From assembly GCF_004771005.1 (NCBI RefSeq), contig NZ_RQHV01000062.1:186001-250000 (forward strand): a stretch of 64,000 nucleotides of DNA, given 5' to 3'. Below the pieces are notes generated by a model. That model was not told where the DNA came from, made no database searches, and saw nothing but the letters and a program-made list of their open reading frames with translations. Position numbers and translations under genes: made by a program. Positions 8,577 to 17,487 of this stretch are shown here, in pieces (position 1 is the stretch's first letter; each line of letters begins with the position of its first letter). This DNA comes from Leptospira ilyithenensis. Its GTDB lineage: Bacteria > Spirochaetota > Leptospiria > Leptospirales > Leptospiraceae.

Positions 8577-11500
8577 TTATTTCTTTCTAGCTCCGAGGAT
8601 TGTATCCACAAGGGATTTTTCAATATTTAATTTTTCACTAATAGCCTCAGGAGTCCATTGGTAGTTGTCATGGAGGCTTAAAATCGTGGATTTTTTGCGC
8701 TCAATCAGGGAATTTTGGCTTGATTTGGACCCGGAATTCTGGTTTTTTACTGTTTCCTTCGGGGAAACTACCATTGCGCCCTGAACTATGTCCAAAAACT
8801 GGGAGAGTTTTTCGAAGGTTTCATCTGCTTCTCCCAGTAGGGATTCCATGTCTTCTTTGGTTTCCGCAGAGGCTTCTCGCAACTCTTCCAATCGTTTCTG
8901 AAGGGTGAGGATTTGTTTGTGGCGATCGGAAAGATCCCCCATAAGTTCTTCGATTTTGTCAAACTTGCGTTCCACCGAATCAATTTGAGCTTCTCTTTCC
9001 GCCAGGAATGAAGTCCTGTTTTCTGCAAGTCGAATGGTTTCCGAAAGTTCTTTCTCTCTTGCTTCCACCACTTCGATTTCCCTTTCCATCACATCGAGTC
9101 TTGCTTGCAGTTCGCGAGAGTTGTGTTTTTGGGCCTCGAGTCCGGAAGAAAGGTGTAAAACGGAATCTTGGGATCCGGAAAGGGATTCCAGGAAGTTTTC
9201 GATTTTGGATTGTTCTTCCGAAATTTTTGACAGTTTGGATTCGATTCCTTCCACTTCGGGTAAAATCTCTCCGAAGAAAGACAATCTTTCTGTTACATAT
9301 GTTAGGTTAGAGGCAAGGATCTGAACTTGTTTGTCAATATCAGTTGTCTTGTCCTGGTTCTGAATCAGATTTTCCAATTCTTCGGCTATCTGGGTTTGCA
9401 ATTCTTTGAAAGTTTCGACGGAATTTTGATATGCAAGAAGATTCGGTTTTTCTTCTTCTAATTGTTGTAATGCGGTAGAAATTTCTTCCAAGGCTTTTTC
9501 CGCTTGTTTGGAAATTTCGTTTGCCGATTGAAAAAGATCCGTGTGTTCTTTTACGGTTTCCAGTTGTTCCGTCAGATTGGAAATGGATTCACCCAGAGAA
9601 GTTATTTCTTCCTGAAATTCCGCAAGACTTTCCCTTTTGATATCCCGCGCTTCACTGAGTCCCGTTTCGATATCTTCTTTTAAGTCGATAAATTGAATGC
9701 GGGTTTCTTTTAAAAAGTCCTGACTGTCTTTTGCGATTTCTTTGAAAGATTTTTCATAATCACGTTGGTAAGTTTCGATTTGTCTCTTGGAATCTTCTTT
9801 CGAACGTTTGATACTTTCTTCCAAATTTTTGCGAACCGTATTGAGATGGGCTGTGATCTTTTCTTCCAATTGCCCTAGTTGCAAATTGCCTTTGTCCAAA
9901 AGTTTTGCCAATTGGTAGGAGATTTTAGAATCAATGGTTTCATTGAGCCTGTCCATCTTTTCTTCTTGCCTGCTGAAAAAGGACTCTCCCGATTCTTCCA
10001 GATTTCCTAGAATCCGTTCCACTTCTTCGCGGGCAAATTTGGTTTCCGTTTCGATTTTGGAAATGATCTCGGAAGATTTTTTCTCCGCAGTTTCATCTAA
10101 CTTTGATTTTATGGAACTGTATTCTTCCTGGAACCGGGTAAGTAGTTCCCGTCCTTCGACATGAATTTCTTTCAAACGATCCTGTAATGTGTCGATGGAA
10201 TCCGTTTGGTCATCTTTGAGGCGGGAAAGTTCATCTTCCCACTTCACTACGAATTGTTCCAGATTGGCATTTGCGATTCTGATTTTTTCGGAGACGATTT
10301 CTTCGGAAGATTTTGCCTTTTCTTCCACAGTTTCGAAAATTTCAGAAGCGGTTTCCCGAAGGGCGGATTTCAAATCTTCCACATAAACGTCCACATCTTT
10401 CGTATGAGAGGAAATGGTTTCGTTCAATTCGCCCACTTGGTCTTCGATCCCCCGGATTTGGGAAAGGATTTCGGTTTCTTTGTTTCCGAAGTCCGTTTTC
10501 ATTTTTTCTTCCAATTCCGACTTCAGGGAAAGGAGAGAGGTTTTGATCAGGTTTTCCTGATTTTCCCGGACAAGTTCCAGATCTTTATCAAATTCTTTTA
10601 ACTCTCGTAAGGCGCTCTTTTTTAAAGTGGAAGCTTCTTCTTTGAGATCTTCCGAAATTCTATGAAATTCGTCGCTGAATGCTTCGATTTCACGAATTAA
10701 CTCTTGTTTGCGGGTATCGGCTTGGCGGAGCAGTTTATTCTCCGCTTCCACATATTTTTCCTGGAAGGTGATGATGGTTTGGTTGATTCCATCCGCTTGT
10801 CTTCTGGTTTCATTTATGATTTCATCCCGTTTGGAAAGTGTTTCGAGAGAGAGACCTTCTATTTCCCGTTTGATTGTCTCGGTTTCCTGGCTTAAGCCTC
10901 TCATAAAGGAATCTTTCGTATGACTGACTTGTTCGAAGATTGCGTCGAATCTTTCTTGGATTTTCTTTTCGAGCAAGTTCACTTTCTCATCTAACTTTTG
11001 TGAGACGCGAATGTATTTGTCCTCGATCTTCTCATCAAACTTGTCCACTTTATCGGAAAGTAAGGAAGAAGTATCTTCGAACTTGGTCAATTTCAAATCG
11101 ATATCATTTTGTGCATCTTTCATGGACTCAAGTAATGAATCCATTTCCTTTCGGGCATGATCCAATCTACCAGTTGTTTCCTGCACCATCACATCCGCGT
11201 GATTCAACAATTTTTCTTTTGCGGACTCAGCGATATGGCGGATAGAATCGTCTAACGAATCCGATTTGGTTTCAAGTAGTCCTTCCAGTTCGACCATCTT
11301 GTGAGCTACGGATTGTAAAATTTCATCGGAGCGCAGATTCAATTTAGATTGGAACGCATCAAGTAGAGAACCGCTTTCTTCATGCAAACGATCCATATCC
11401 TCTGCCACATTTTGCAGTTCTCTTTTATGAGAATGGATTTGGTTCAGGCTCGCTTCCATATTTGAAGTTTCCCGCCTAACTTCCATTCCCAATTGACTGA

Positions 11501-11819
11501 CCTGAGCCATTTCTCCCGAAAGCGAAGAAAGGTATTCTCTGCTGGCTTTGATTTTTTCAAACAGGTCGCGAGACTCGGAACTTAAGGATTGGATTTCTTC
11601 CGCGACTTTACGGGATTGTTTGACCAGGATGTCCAGATCAATGCCGGCATCTTTCACTACCTGCATTTTCTGAAGTGCGGAATTATGAATTTCGTCCGTT
11701 AATTTTGACGCATAACGCTTGAGTTGCGATAATTTTGCATTGGATTTGTCAAGACGGCGTAGTCCGATTGTGACTGCGATACTCGCTAAAAAGGGTAGGA
11801 GAATGATTTCTAGGCCCAT
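8577..11819 (-). CDS. SpiroCoCo-type giant coiled-coil protein with N-terminal membrane anchor
   Basis: A 1080-residue protein. Residues 1-20 (MGLEIILLPFLASIAVTIGL) form a membrane anchor. From about 25 to 1010 it is almost continuous heptad-rich coiled coil, full of Glu, Lys, Ser and Leu. Near 1025 a disordered Asn/Ser linker (KNQNSGSKSSQNS) leads to a C-terminal helix-turn-helix-like segment, NYQWTPEAISEKLNIEKS (about 1053-1070). This plan matches the spirochaete coiled-coil proteins called SpiroCoCo. A structural role linking membrane to cytoskeleton or nucleoid is plausible but inferred. It is first in an operon with the histone and map. Confidence 0.8.
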   Translation of the reverse strand: MGLEIILLPFLASIAVTIGLRRLDKSNAKLSQLKRYASKLTDEIHNSALQKMQVVKDAGIDLDILVKQSRKVAEEIQSLSSESRDLFEKIKASREYLSSLSGEMAQVSQLGMEVRRETSNMEASLNQIHSHKRELQNVAEDMDRLHEESGSLLDAFQSKLNLRSDEILQSVAHKMVELEGLLETKSDSLDDSIRHIAESAKEKLLNHADVMVQETTGRLDHARKEMDSLLESMKDAQNDIDLKLTKFEDTSSLLSDKVDKFDEKIEDKYIRVSQKLDEKVNLLEKKIQERFDAIFEQVSHTKDSFMRGLSQETETIKREIEGLSLETLSKRDEIINETRRQADGINQTIITFQEKYVEAENKLLRQADTRKQELIREIEAFSDEFHRISEDLKEEASTLKKSALRELKEFDKDLELVRENQENLIKTSLLSLKSELEEKMKTDFGNKETEILSQIRGIEDQVGELNETISSHTKDVDVYVEDLKSALRETASEIFETVEEKAKSSEEIVSEKIRIANANLEQFVVKWEDELSRLKDDQTDSIDTLQDRLKEIHVEGRELLTRFQEEYSSIKSKLDETAEKKSSEIISKIETETKFAREEVERILGNLEESGESFFSRQEEKMDRLNETIDSKISYQLAKLLDKGNLQLGQLEEKITAHLNTVRKNLEESIKRSKEDSKRQIETYQRDYEKSFKEIAKDSQDFLKETRIQFIDLKEDIETGLSEARDIKRESLAEFQEEITSLGESISNLTEQLETVKEHTDLFQSANEISKQAEKALEEISTALQQLEEEKPNLLAYQNSVETFKELQTQIAEELENLIQNQDKTTDIDKQVQILASNLTYVTERLSFFGEILPEVEGIESKLSKISEEQSKIENFLESLSGSQDSVLHLSSGLEAQKHNSRELQARLDVMEREIEVVEAREKELSETIRLAENRTSFLAEREAQIDSVERKFDKIEELMGDLSDRHKQILTLQKRLEELREASAETKEDMESLLGEADETFEKLSQFLDIVQGAMVVSPKETVKNQNSGSKSSQNSLIERKKSTILSLHDNYQWTPEAISEKLNIEKSLVDTILGARKK

Positions 11820-11944
11820 CGTGGGAATGATCCAATCATGGAATTATGTCTCATGAAGTATGGGGAGAAAATTGCCTTCTAGTAGAATTTCGGCAAGCCA
11901 TTTTTTATACTTGGAATTCCTGCGAGGTAAGAGTTCTTACATTT

Positions 11945-12859
11945 ATGCAGGCAGTTCGCCTTTTTAAACAATTTCCGGGAAAAATGGCAGTCAATGACCT
12001 CAATTTTTCCCTGGTTCCGGGCAGATTGACCGCACTTCTCGGTCCCAACGGTGCCGGAAAGACTACAACCATGCGGCTTTTGAGCGGTTTTTTGGATCCT
12101 AGTTCCGGAGAAGTAAGAATGGGAGGGGTGAATCTTTCCACTTCCCGAAAGAGTTTGCTTGGGAAAATAGGCTATCTTCCCGAAAACGGACCTTCTTATA
12201 AAGATTTAACCGTTATGGAGTTTTTGCATTTTTTGGCTCGAGTCCGGGGATTCGATTTGAACAAATCGACAAAGGTGATTCATTCCGTAGTCGAAGAGCT
12301 TGTGTTAGGCGACGTTCGCAATTCGATTATAGGAAATTTATCGAAAGGTTACAGGCAAAGGGTAGCACTTGCGGGAGTATTGCTCGGAGATCCCGACTAT
12401 CTGATTTTGGACGAACCGAGCTACGGACTGGATCCGAAACAAATGACACAAATCCGAAATTTGATCCGTTCTTTGTCCAAACAGAAAACCGTTCTGGTCT
12501 CCACTCATAGTTTGGAAGAGGTGGAAGAAATCTGCGATCATGTGATCATTCTTGCCAATGGTAAAATCGTTGCCGACAGTTCCGTGCAAACTTTGCGAAA
12601 AAAGGACAAGTTGTACATAGAAGTAAAAGCGGAATACCCTGTGATCGATTCCCTATTTCAAAAATATGGTTTTACAGGTTTAACGTCGATTCAAACTCCG
12701 AAAGACGGGTTTGGTAAATACGAATTATCGTTAGGTGAAAAAAGTCCTGAAGAAGTATTTAGAATTTTGGCGAGTACAAATTTTTCCGTACGTGAAATGA
12801 GAAGATCGGAAGATTCGTTGAAAACCATATTCGATTCCATCACAAGCGGGCAAAGCTGA
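11945..12859 (+). CDS. ABC transporter ATP-binding protein, GldA type
   Basis: The ATPase subunit of a four-gene ABC system. Walker A is GPNGAGKTT, the Q-loop region is IGYLPENGPSY, the signature is LSKGYRQR, Walker B is LILDEPSYGLDP and the switch His is in STHSLEEVEEI. The frame is open from 11846, but the domain starts at MQAVRLFKQFPGK, so the ATG at 11945 is chosen (304 residues). The C-terminal 80 residues are a regulatory extension typical of the GldA/CcmA-like subfamily. The permease gene starts two bases after the stop. Confidence 0.9.
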   Translation: MQAVRLFKQFPGKMAVNDLNFSLVPGRLTALLGPNGAGKTTTMRLLSGFLDPSSGEVRMGGVNLSTSRKSLLGKIGYLPENGPSYKDLTVMEFLHFLARVRGFDLNKSTKVIHSVVEELVLGDVRNSIIGNLSKGYRQRVALAGVLLGDPDYLILDEPSYGLDPKQMTQIRNLIRSLSKQKTVLVSTHSLEEVEEICDHVIILANGKIVADSSVQTLRKKDKLYIEVKAEYPVIDSLFQKYGFTGLTSIQTPKDGFGKYELSLGEKSPEEVFRILASTNFSVREMRRSEDSLKTIFDSITSGQS

Positions 12860-12860
12860 T

Positions 12861-13586
12861 ATGCAAAAAATCAAAGCATTGTTCCGAAAAGAAATCCTAC
12901 AAAATTTCAATACACCCATCGGATATACCTTTATCATCTTGTTTTTGTTAATAGAAAGTTTTGTTTTTTTCTACGGATTCAAAAGCACGTCCTTTTGGGA
13001 TCGGAATAGTTCGGAGATGGAAGTCTTTTTTTTATCGGCTCCTGTTCTGTTTTTGGTATTCATTCCTTCGATCGGAATGCGTATTTGGTCGGATGAAAAA
13101 GAAACGGGAACTTGGGAATTGCTGTTTACACTTCCACTCACCGAATGGGAGATCGTGATTGGAAAATTTTTGGCTACTTGTTTTTCATTTATTGCGGCAT
13201 TAGTTTGTACGATCTTTATTCCTCTGACCATTTCCGTATTAGGTGATCCTGATTGGGGAATCATTTTTTCCGGTTATGTGGGAATGATTTTACTTGGACT
13301 TACTTTTACTTCGATGGTTTTGTATGTTTCTCTTTTTGTAAAAAGTCAGATTATTTCTTTTCTAATCGGTTTTGTCTTTTTGGGGATTATATACTTGCTC
13401 GGAATTCAAAAACTCATCGATATTTTGGGGTCCGAATATTTCGGTTGGCTTGGGATCTTTTCCATTTCCAAACATTATGAAACATTCCGATTGGGAATCT
13501 TTGATCCGAGATCTTTTTATTTTTTTCTGTCTATAACTGCTAGTTTTCTCTATCTCTCGGTAATTCATTTGCAAAAGAAACGATGA
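12861..13586 (+). CDS. ABC transporter permease, GldF type
   Basis: A 241-residue membrane protein with about six transmembrane helices. It begins KIKALFRKEILQNFNTPIGYTF and contains IWSDEKETGTWELLFTLPLTEWEIVIGKF, the conserved cytoplasmic segment of ABC-2 permeases such as GldF. It overlaps the next gene by four bases (ATGA). In Bacteroidetes GldA-GldF-GldG are linked to gliding; in other bacteria the same set occurs without gliding, with unknown substrate. Confidence 0.87.
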   Translation: MQKIKALFRKEILQNFNTPIGYTFIILFLLIESFVFFYGFKSTSFWDRNSSEMEVFFLSAPVLFLVFIPSIGMRIWSDEKETGTWELLFTLPLTEWEIVIGKFLATCFSFIAALVCTIFIPLTISVLGDPDWGIIFSGYVGMILLGLTFTSMVLYVSLFVKSQIISFLIGFVFLGIIYLLGIQKLIDILGSEYFGWLGIFSISKHYETFRLGIFDPRSFYFFLSITASFLYLSVIHLQKKR

Positions 13587-15208
13587 GAATACAGATTTTA
13601 CATAGATGGAAAAGATCGGGGAAATTTCTGGTCTTTCAGGTTATTTTATTTTTTGTTCTTTCCAATGTTCTTTTGGATCGTTTTGTCATCAGGATCGATA
13701 TTTCCGCATCAAGTCGTTTGAGTTTTTCCGAATATACCGAATCGGTTTTACGATCTATTAACAAACCTTTGGTGATTGATGCTTATTATTCTTCTGATCT
13801 TCCTTCGGAATACCAAGTTCGTTTGGATGTGATCCAGGAATACTTGATGGAATTGTCCAAACGGAATTCCAGCCAAATCAAATTGAACTTTTATGATCCC
13901 GATAGTTCTCCTGAAGCCAAACAAAAGGTCAAAGATTCGGGACTCATTCCGAATGAGATTCGTAAGGCGGGCGTGAGTTCTCCTTTGTTTTATGAAGCTT
14001 ATATGGGGATTGTCATTCATTATGACGGTGAATCTGAGGTTGTCCCTGATTTTTTCTTTGTAGAAGAAGCTGAATCTCAGTTTGTCCGTGCGATCCGTCG
14101 CATTGAAGAAAGAAAGTTGGGGCAGCGAATTGCAGTGATCGCGGATCCCGGTTGTTTTTATTATCCCAAGCCGGGAGAAGGTTCGGGGAAGGATACATGG
14201 GGGGTATTTTTTCACCAAGCACTTGTTAAGGAATATGGTTATCCTAAAGAAATATCTTTGAATAAACAAAAGATAGGTGATACAATCAAGCTTATACTTG
14301 TCGTAGGAGCCCCCCAATGGTCAATTCAAGGTAAAAGGAATTTGGAAGAATACCTGCTTCGGGGGGGAAGAGCGATCTTTCTTTTGGGCTCGATGGAATT
14401 CCGTTTGAATCCGGTTCGTGGTGCAAAAGGGTTAAGTTTTGAAAAAGCAACTCCTGCCATTCCGAATGCAAATAATTCCTTTTGGACTGACATTCTTTCC
14501 CACTATGGATTTCAATTGGAAACGAATCTGGTTTTGGATTTTCAGCACCCCGTTCATTTGGCGGAACAAAAAGGAGGAAGCCTCCCTGGTTATTATCCAT
14601 TTTGGCAAGTGATTACAAAACATGACGGGGATATTCATTTGGGAAATGAAATATCTAATCTAACGGATGTTTTGTTGGTTCCTTGGGTTTCTTCTTTTTC
14701 CATGGATATTTCCAAACAAAGAACCATGAAATACGAAACTCTTCTTTGGTCCGGGGAAAAGATCTCATTAGTTCCGAATTTGGTTCCTGTCAATGGTGTT
14801 AATCTTGCTTCCAAAGGAATTCCCGCGAAAAGCAGAGTTCCCATCGCGGTTCTTTTGGAAGGCAGATTAAATCCTTTTTTTAAGGAGAATTTGGAAAAGA
14901 AAAAAGAACTAACAAAGATTATGCTTTTTTCGACGCCTTATTTTGTATCCGATATTTTGGCTCTTCCCGAATTTCGAATTTATCTTAGAGATGCTAACGT
15001 ACCTTTTATGTTAAACGCCATAGATTTTTTTCTCGAAGATCGAAATCATTCTTCCGTTCGCAAACAGAATCTGGCGGTCCTACCTCTCCGAGCATTTTCC
15101 ATTTATGAAAGAAATCTTTACTCGGCATTTAATACTTTTTTCATACCAATGGCTTTGTTTTTATACGCACTGCGGCGAATCAAAAAAAGACAATCAGCAC
15201 GTGAGTAA
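13583..15208 (+). CDS. GldG-type ABC transporter substrate-interacting membrane protein
   Basis: A 541-residue protein with an N-terminal transmembrane helix (FLVFQVILFFVLSNVLLDRFV, about residues 16-36), a large extracytoplasmic domain and a C-terminal helix near residues 515-530 before RRIKKRQ. The start DISASSRLSFSEYTESVLRSINKPLVIDAYYSSDLP matches the ABC-type unknown-function GldG domain, and VRAIRRIEERK and GGRAIFLLGS also fit. It lies between GldF and the DUF4340 protein in a tightly spaced operon. The exported or sensed substrate is unknown. Confidence 0.85.
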   Translation: MRIQILHRWKRSGKFLVFQVILFFVLSNVLLDRFVIRIDISASSRLSFSEYTESVLRSINKPLVIDAYYSSDLPSEYQVRLDVIQEYLMELSKRNSSQIKLNFYDPDSSPEAKQKVKDSGLIPNEIRKAGVSSPLFYEAYMGIVIHYDGESEVVPDFFFVEEAESQFVRAIRRIEERKLGQRIAVIADPGCFYYPKPGEGSGKDTWGVFFHQALVKEYGYPKEISLNKQKIGDTIKLILVVGAPQWSIQGKRNLEEYLLRGGRAIFLLGSMEFRLNPVRGAKGLSFEKATPAIPNANNSFWTDILSHYGFQLETNLVLDFQHPVHLAEQKGGSLPGYYPFWQVITKHDGDIHLGNEISNLTDVLLVPWVSSFSMDISKQRTMKYETLLWSGEKISLVPNLVPVNGVNLASKGIPAKSRVPIAVLLEGRLNPFFKENLEKKKELTKIMLFSTPYFVSDILALPEFRIYLRDANVPFMLNAIDFFLEDRNHSSVRKQNLAVLPLRAFSIYERNLYSAFNTFFIPMALFLYALRRIKKRQSARE

Positions 15209-15210
15209 AA

Positions 15211-16188
15211 ATGAAAAAAGCCAATAAAACATTCCTTTTTTTAAATCTGGTTTTGGTTTTACTGATATTACTCGTCTATGATGTATTTCATTTTTTTCCT
15301 ACAACGTATGAAGAAGCCCGACTTTGGTTGGGAGAGAAAGCACTGGCAGCCGATTTTCTCATGATCAAGGTAAAAGAACCGAATTTAGGTTCGACGGTTG
15401 AGTTTTTCATATTCAAAAAAGATAATATATGGTTTGTCTCCCGAAAAGATGAAGAAATTCCAAGAATCTATTTTGCGGATCCGGAAAAAATTCAATCTTT
15501 ATTGAATGGTTTTGCTGCAATTCGCAAATTCGGAAAACCTGCAAAAGAACTAAGTGATTCTGAATTCAGAAAAGATGGTAAACCTTTTCGTTTGATCCTA
15601 AAGAAAGAAAACAAAGAAATAGTTGATTTAGAGTTAGGTGACTGCTTTGAAACCAAATCGGAATGTCTGATTCGTCATTCGAACACTAAACATGCCTATT
15701 TGGTTCCTACTGACTTTACTTCACGAATTGGGGAAGGGGAGTTTGATTTCTTTTTAACTATAAAACCTTTTGCTTTTTTATCCATCGGGAATTTGGAATC
15801 ATTTGTTTATAAAAGAAAGGATCAGATGGTTTTATCTTTCCTAAAAAAAAATAATGTATGGGTTTCCGATCATCCGATTTCGAAACAGAAACTTTCCAAT
15901 AGCAAAATAGATAATTTATTATTGCGTGTAGTTTCTTTATCCGGTTTATTCGCCGCAACGGAATCCTCTTTGCTTCAGTTCAAATTAAAAGATACAAATA
16001 CGGGTGAATCTTTGAGTTTGATTTGGCAGGAGTCAGGTTCTAAAAAAGAATATAGCCTGACTGATATGGGAAGTTTGAATGCCACGGGAAGAGTTTTGCG
16101 ATTTGCACCAAACGGGCAATATGTGATCATGCCGTTCTATGTATGGGATTACTGGCAGAACTTTGATATCAGGCAGCTTGAAGAGTGA
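15211..16188 (+). CDS. DUF4340-domain membrane-anchored protein
   Basis: A 325-residue protein with one N-terminal membrane segment (FLFLNLVLVLLILLVYDVFHFF, residues 8-29) and a repeated beta-rich outer region: WFVSRKDEEIPRIYFADPEKIQSLLNGF and a second unit near NNVWVSDHPISKQKLSNSKIDNLL. This matches DUF4340, which routinely accompanies GldG-type proteins. It starts two bases after the gldG stop and is the last gene of the unit. Its stop overlaps the convergent diiron-protein gene by 20 bases. Confidence 0.8.
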   Translation: MKKANKTFLFLNLVLVLLILLVYDVFHFFPTTYEEARLWLGEKALAADFLMIKVKEPNLGSTVEFFIFKKDNIWFVSRKDEEIPRIYFADPEKIQSLLNGFAAIRKFGKPAKELSDSEFRKDGKPFRLILKKENKEIVDLELGDCFETKSECLIRHSNTKHAYLVPTDFTSRIGEGEFDFFLTIKPFAFLSIGNLESFVYKRKDQMVLSFLKKNNVWVSDHPISKQKLSNSKIDNLLLRVVSLSGLFAATESSLLQFKLKDTNTGESLSLIWQESGSKKEYSLTDMGSLNATGRVLRFAPNGQYVIMPFYVWDYWQNFDIRQLEE

Positions 16189-16804
16189 GCGCTTTAAAAA
16201 ACCGGTTGAAGATTTTTTGCTCCTGGTCCAACATATTTGTCAGTCTGGTTTGGTAATCTTTGTCCAGTTTTGCCAGCTCATTTGACATTTCATCCAGATG
16301 ACCTTCTTCTTCCATGATCAAATTGTTTAAGTTCAGAGAATGACTTGCTTCTTCCAATACGGAATTGTAGATCCTGTAAACAATCATCGCTCTTTCTTCA
16401 ATAACCGTGGTTGTATAAAGGTATGCCAGATAGGTAAAAGTTTGACCGCTGAAACCTGCATATTTAAGATTTTTTCGGACGCTTGCGTCCAATTTTGCAA
16501 AATAAATCTTGGCAGAACCACCTTGCAAGAGTTCTGTGCTACGATATCCCGAGTCAAAATCGGATTTTATGGAACGTGCAGCTTTTTTGAAAAACAAAGC
16601 ATGCCTTGCTTCCTCTGTAGCATGGCGTAAAATCATTTCAGAAGTTTCTTCGCTTGATTGGGTCATTAGAATTTTACGGGAACCGATGTGTTCCAGTAGA
16701 GATAACGTATTAAGCCAAAGGGAATGTTTATCCGTTTGAGTGATTAGTTCTTGAAAGAATGATTTTAATTTTTGTTCTTCTAAGGGCTTTGCAAGGGAAA
16801 TCAT
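16169..16804 (-). CDS. Ferritin-like diiron protein
   Basis: A 211-residue four-helix protein. The candidate diiron ligands are regularly placed: E38 (SLLEHIGS), E65xxH68 (EEARHALFF), E136/E137 (VIEERAMIVYR) and E166xxH169 (EEEGHLDEM). This E...ExxH...E...ExxH layout is that of ferritin-like diiron oxygenases and oxidases. The substrate cannot be told from sequence; lipid or tRNA hydroxylation are known uses of the fold. The upstream neighbour on the same strand is the HATPase gene, 35 bases away. Confidence 0.78.
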   Translation of the reverse strand: MISLAKPLEEQKLKSFFQELITQTDKHSLWLNTLSLLEHIGSRKILMTQSSEETSEMILRHATEEARHALFFKKAARSIKSDFDSGYRSTELLQGGSAKIYFAKLDASVRKNLKYAGFSGQTFTYLAYLYTTTVIEERAMIVYRIYNSVLEEASHSLNLNNLIMEEEGHLDEMSNELAKLDKDYQTRLTNMLDQEQKIFNRFFKALTLQAA

Positions 16805-16839
16805 AACTTATCCCAGATTTGCAAACCTTCGTAGAATTT

Positions 16840-17487
16840 CTAGTTTTTCTTTAAAGGAATTTTGACTTTGGCGATTGTTGCCTTGTCCGTACTCATGATT
16901 TTAAAATTTTCTACGGGAAGTTTTTCCCCTTTGAGTAAAATCACGCAAAGGGCAATTCCGATTCCTTCTCCTTCCGAATTGTCCCCTCGTTCGATATAGT
17001 ATTCCATAATATCATTATAGTTTTGGGCATAGGTAAGGGAGGTTTTTATTTTCTGCATTTCTCCTTTCACCAATCGGTTGTTATTTGTGACTGTCACCTC
17101 GATGAAGTCCGGGCTGTGCTCGATTCTTGTTTCTACAAAATAATTTTTTTCCCGGGCCAGCTTTTCATAGGTTTCGCTCTTGCCGGAAAGAATAAAACTT
17201 TTGTACATCCGAACTCCCAATTCGTAGTCGGCACCCGATTCGATTTCAAGCCGGTTTTCTAAAAAGAAGATCCTTTTGAAATTTGCTTTGAATCCGTTTA
17301 GAATTAAATCTTTTATGATTGTAAAGAAGATGGATGAAAAATCGGAAATCTTATAGAAGGATGTCAGATTGTCGAGTAAGAGTAATAATTTTTCATCAAA
17401 CAAAGTGGAAGGGCCGTACTCGGTGAGTACGATCGGTTCTCCCGTTTTGATCTTTTCCAAGAATGGGTTTTCGTGTTTTAGATTCAT
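16840..17487 (-). CDS. HATPase-domain protein (histidine kinase-like ATPase without kinase core)
   Basis: A 215-residue protein. The region LILNGFKANFKR near residues 61-72 resembles the N-box of GHKL ATPases, with Asn-Gly-x-Lys in place of the usual Asn-Ala-x-Lys, and GEGIGIALCVILLKG near 173-187 is the G-box. There is no DHp domain or phospho-accepting His. Such proteins act as anti-sigma kinases or sensory ATPases in partner-switching systems. The stop/start with the acyltransferase gene is shared (17487), so they are coupled. The STAS and SpoIIE proteins elsewhere in the window are possible partners, but they are not adjacent. Confidence 0.7.
   Translation of the reverse strand: MNLKHENPFLEKIKTGEPIVLTEYGPSTLFDEKLLLLLDNLTSFYKISDFSSIFFTIIKDLILNGFKANFKRIFFLENRLEIESGADYELGVRMYKSFILSGKSETYEKLAREKNYFVETRIEHSPDFIEVTVTNNNRLVKGEMQKIKTSLTYAQNYNDIMEYYIERGDNSEGEGIGIALCVILLKGEKLPVENFKIMSTDKATIAKVKIPLKKN

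Noticed and set aside
8577..11819. Many plus-strand open frames opposite the coiled-coil gene
   Set aside because: They are shadows caused by the Glu/Lys/Ser-rich codons of the coiled coil; none has a family motif or ribosome site.
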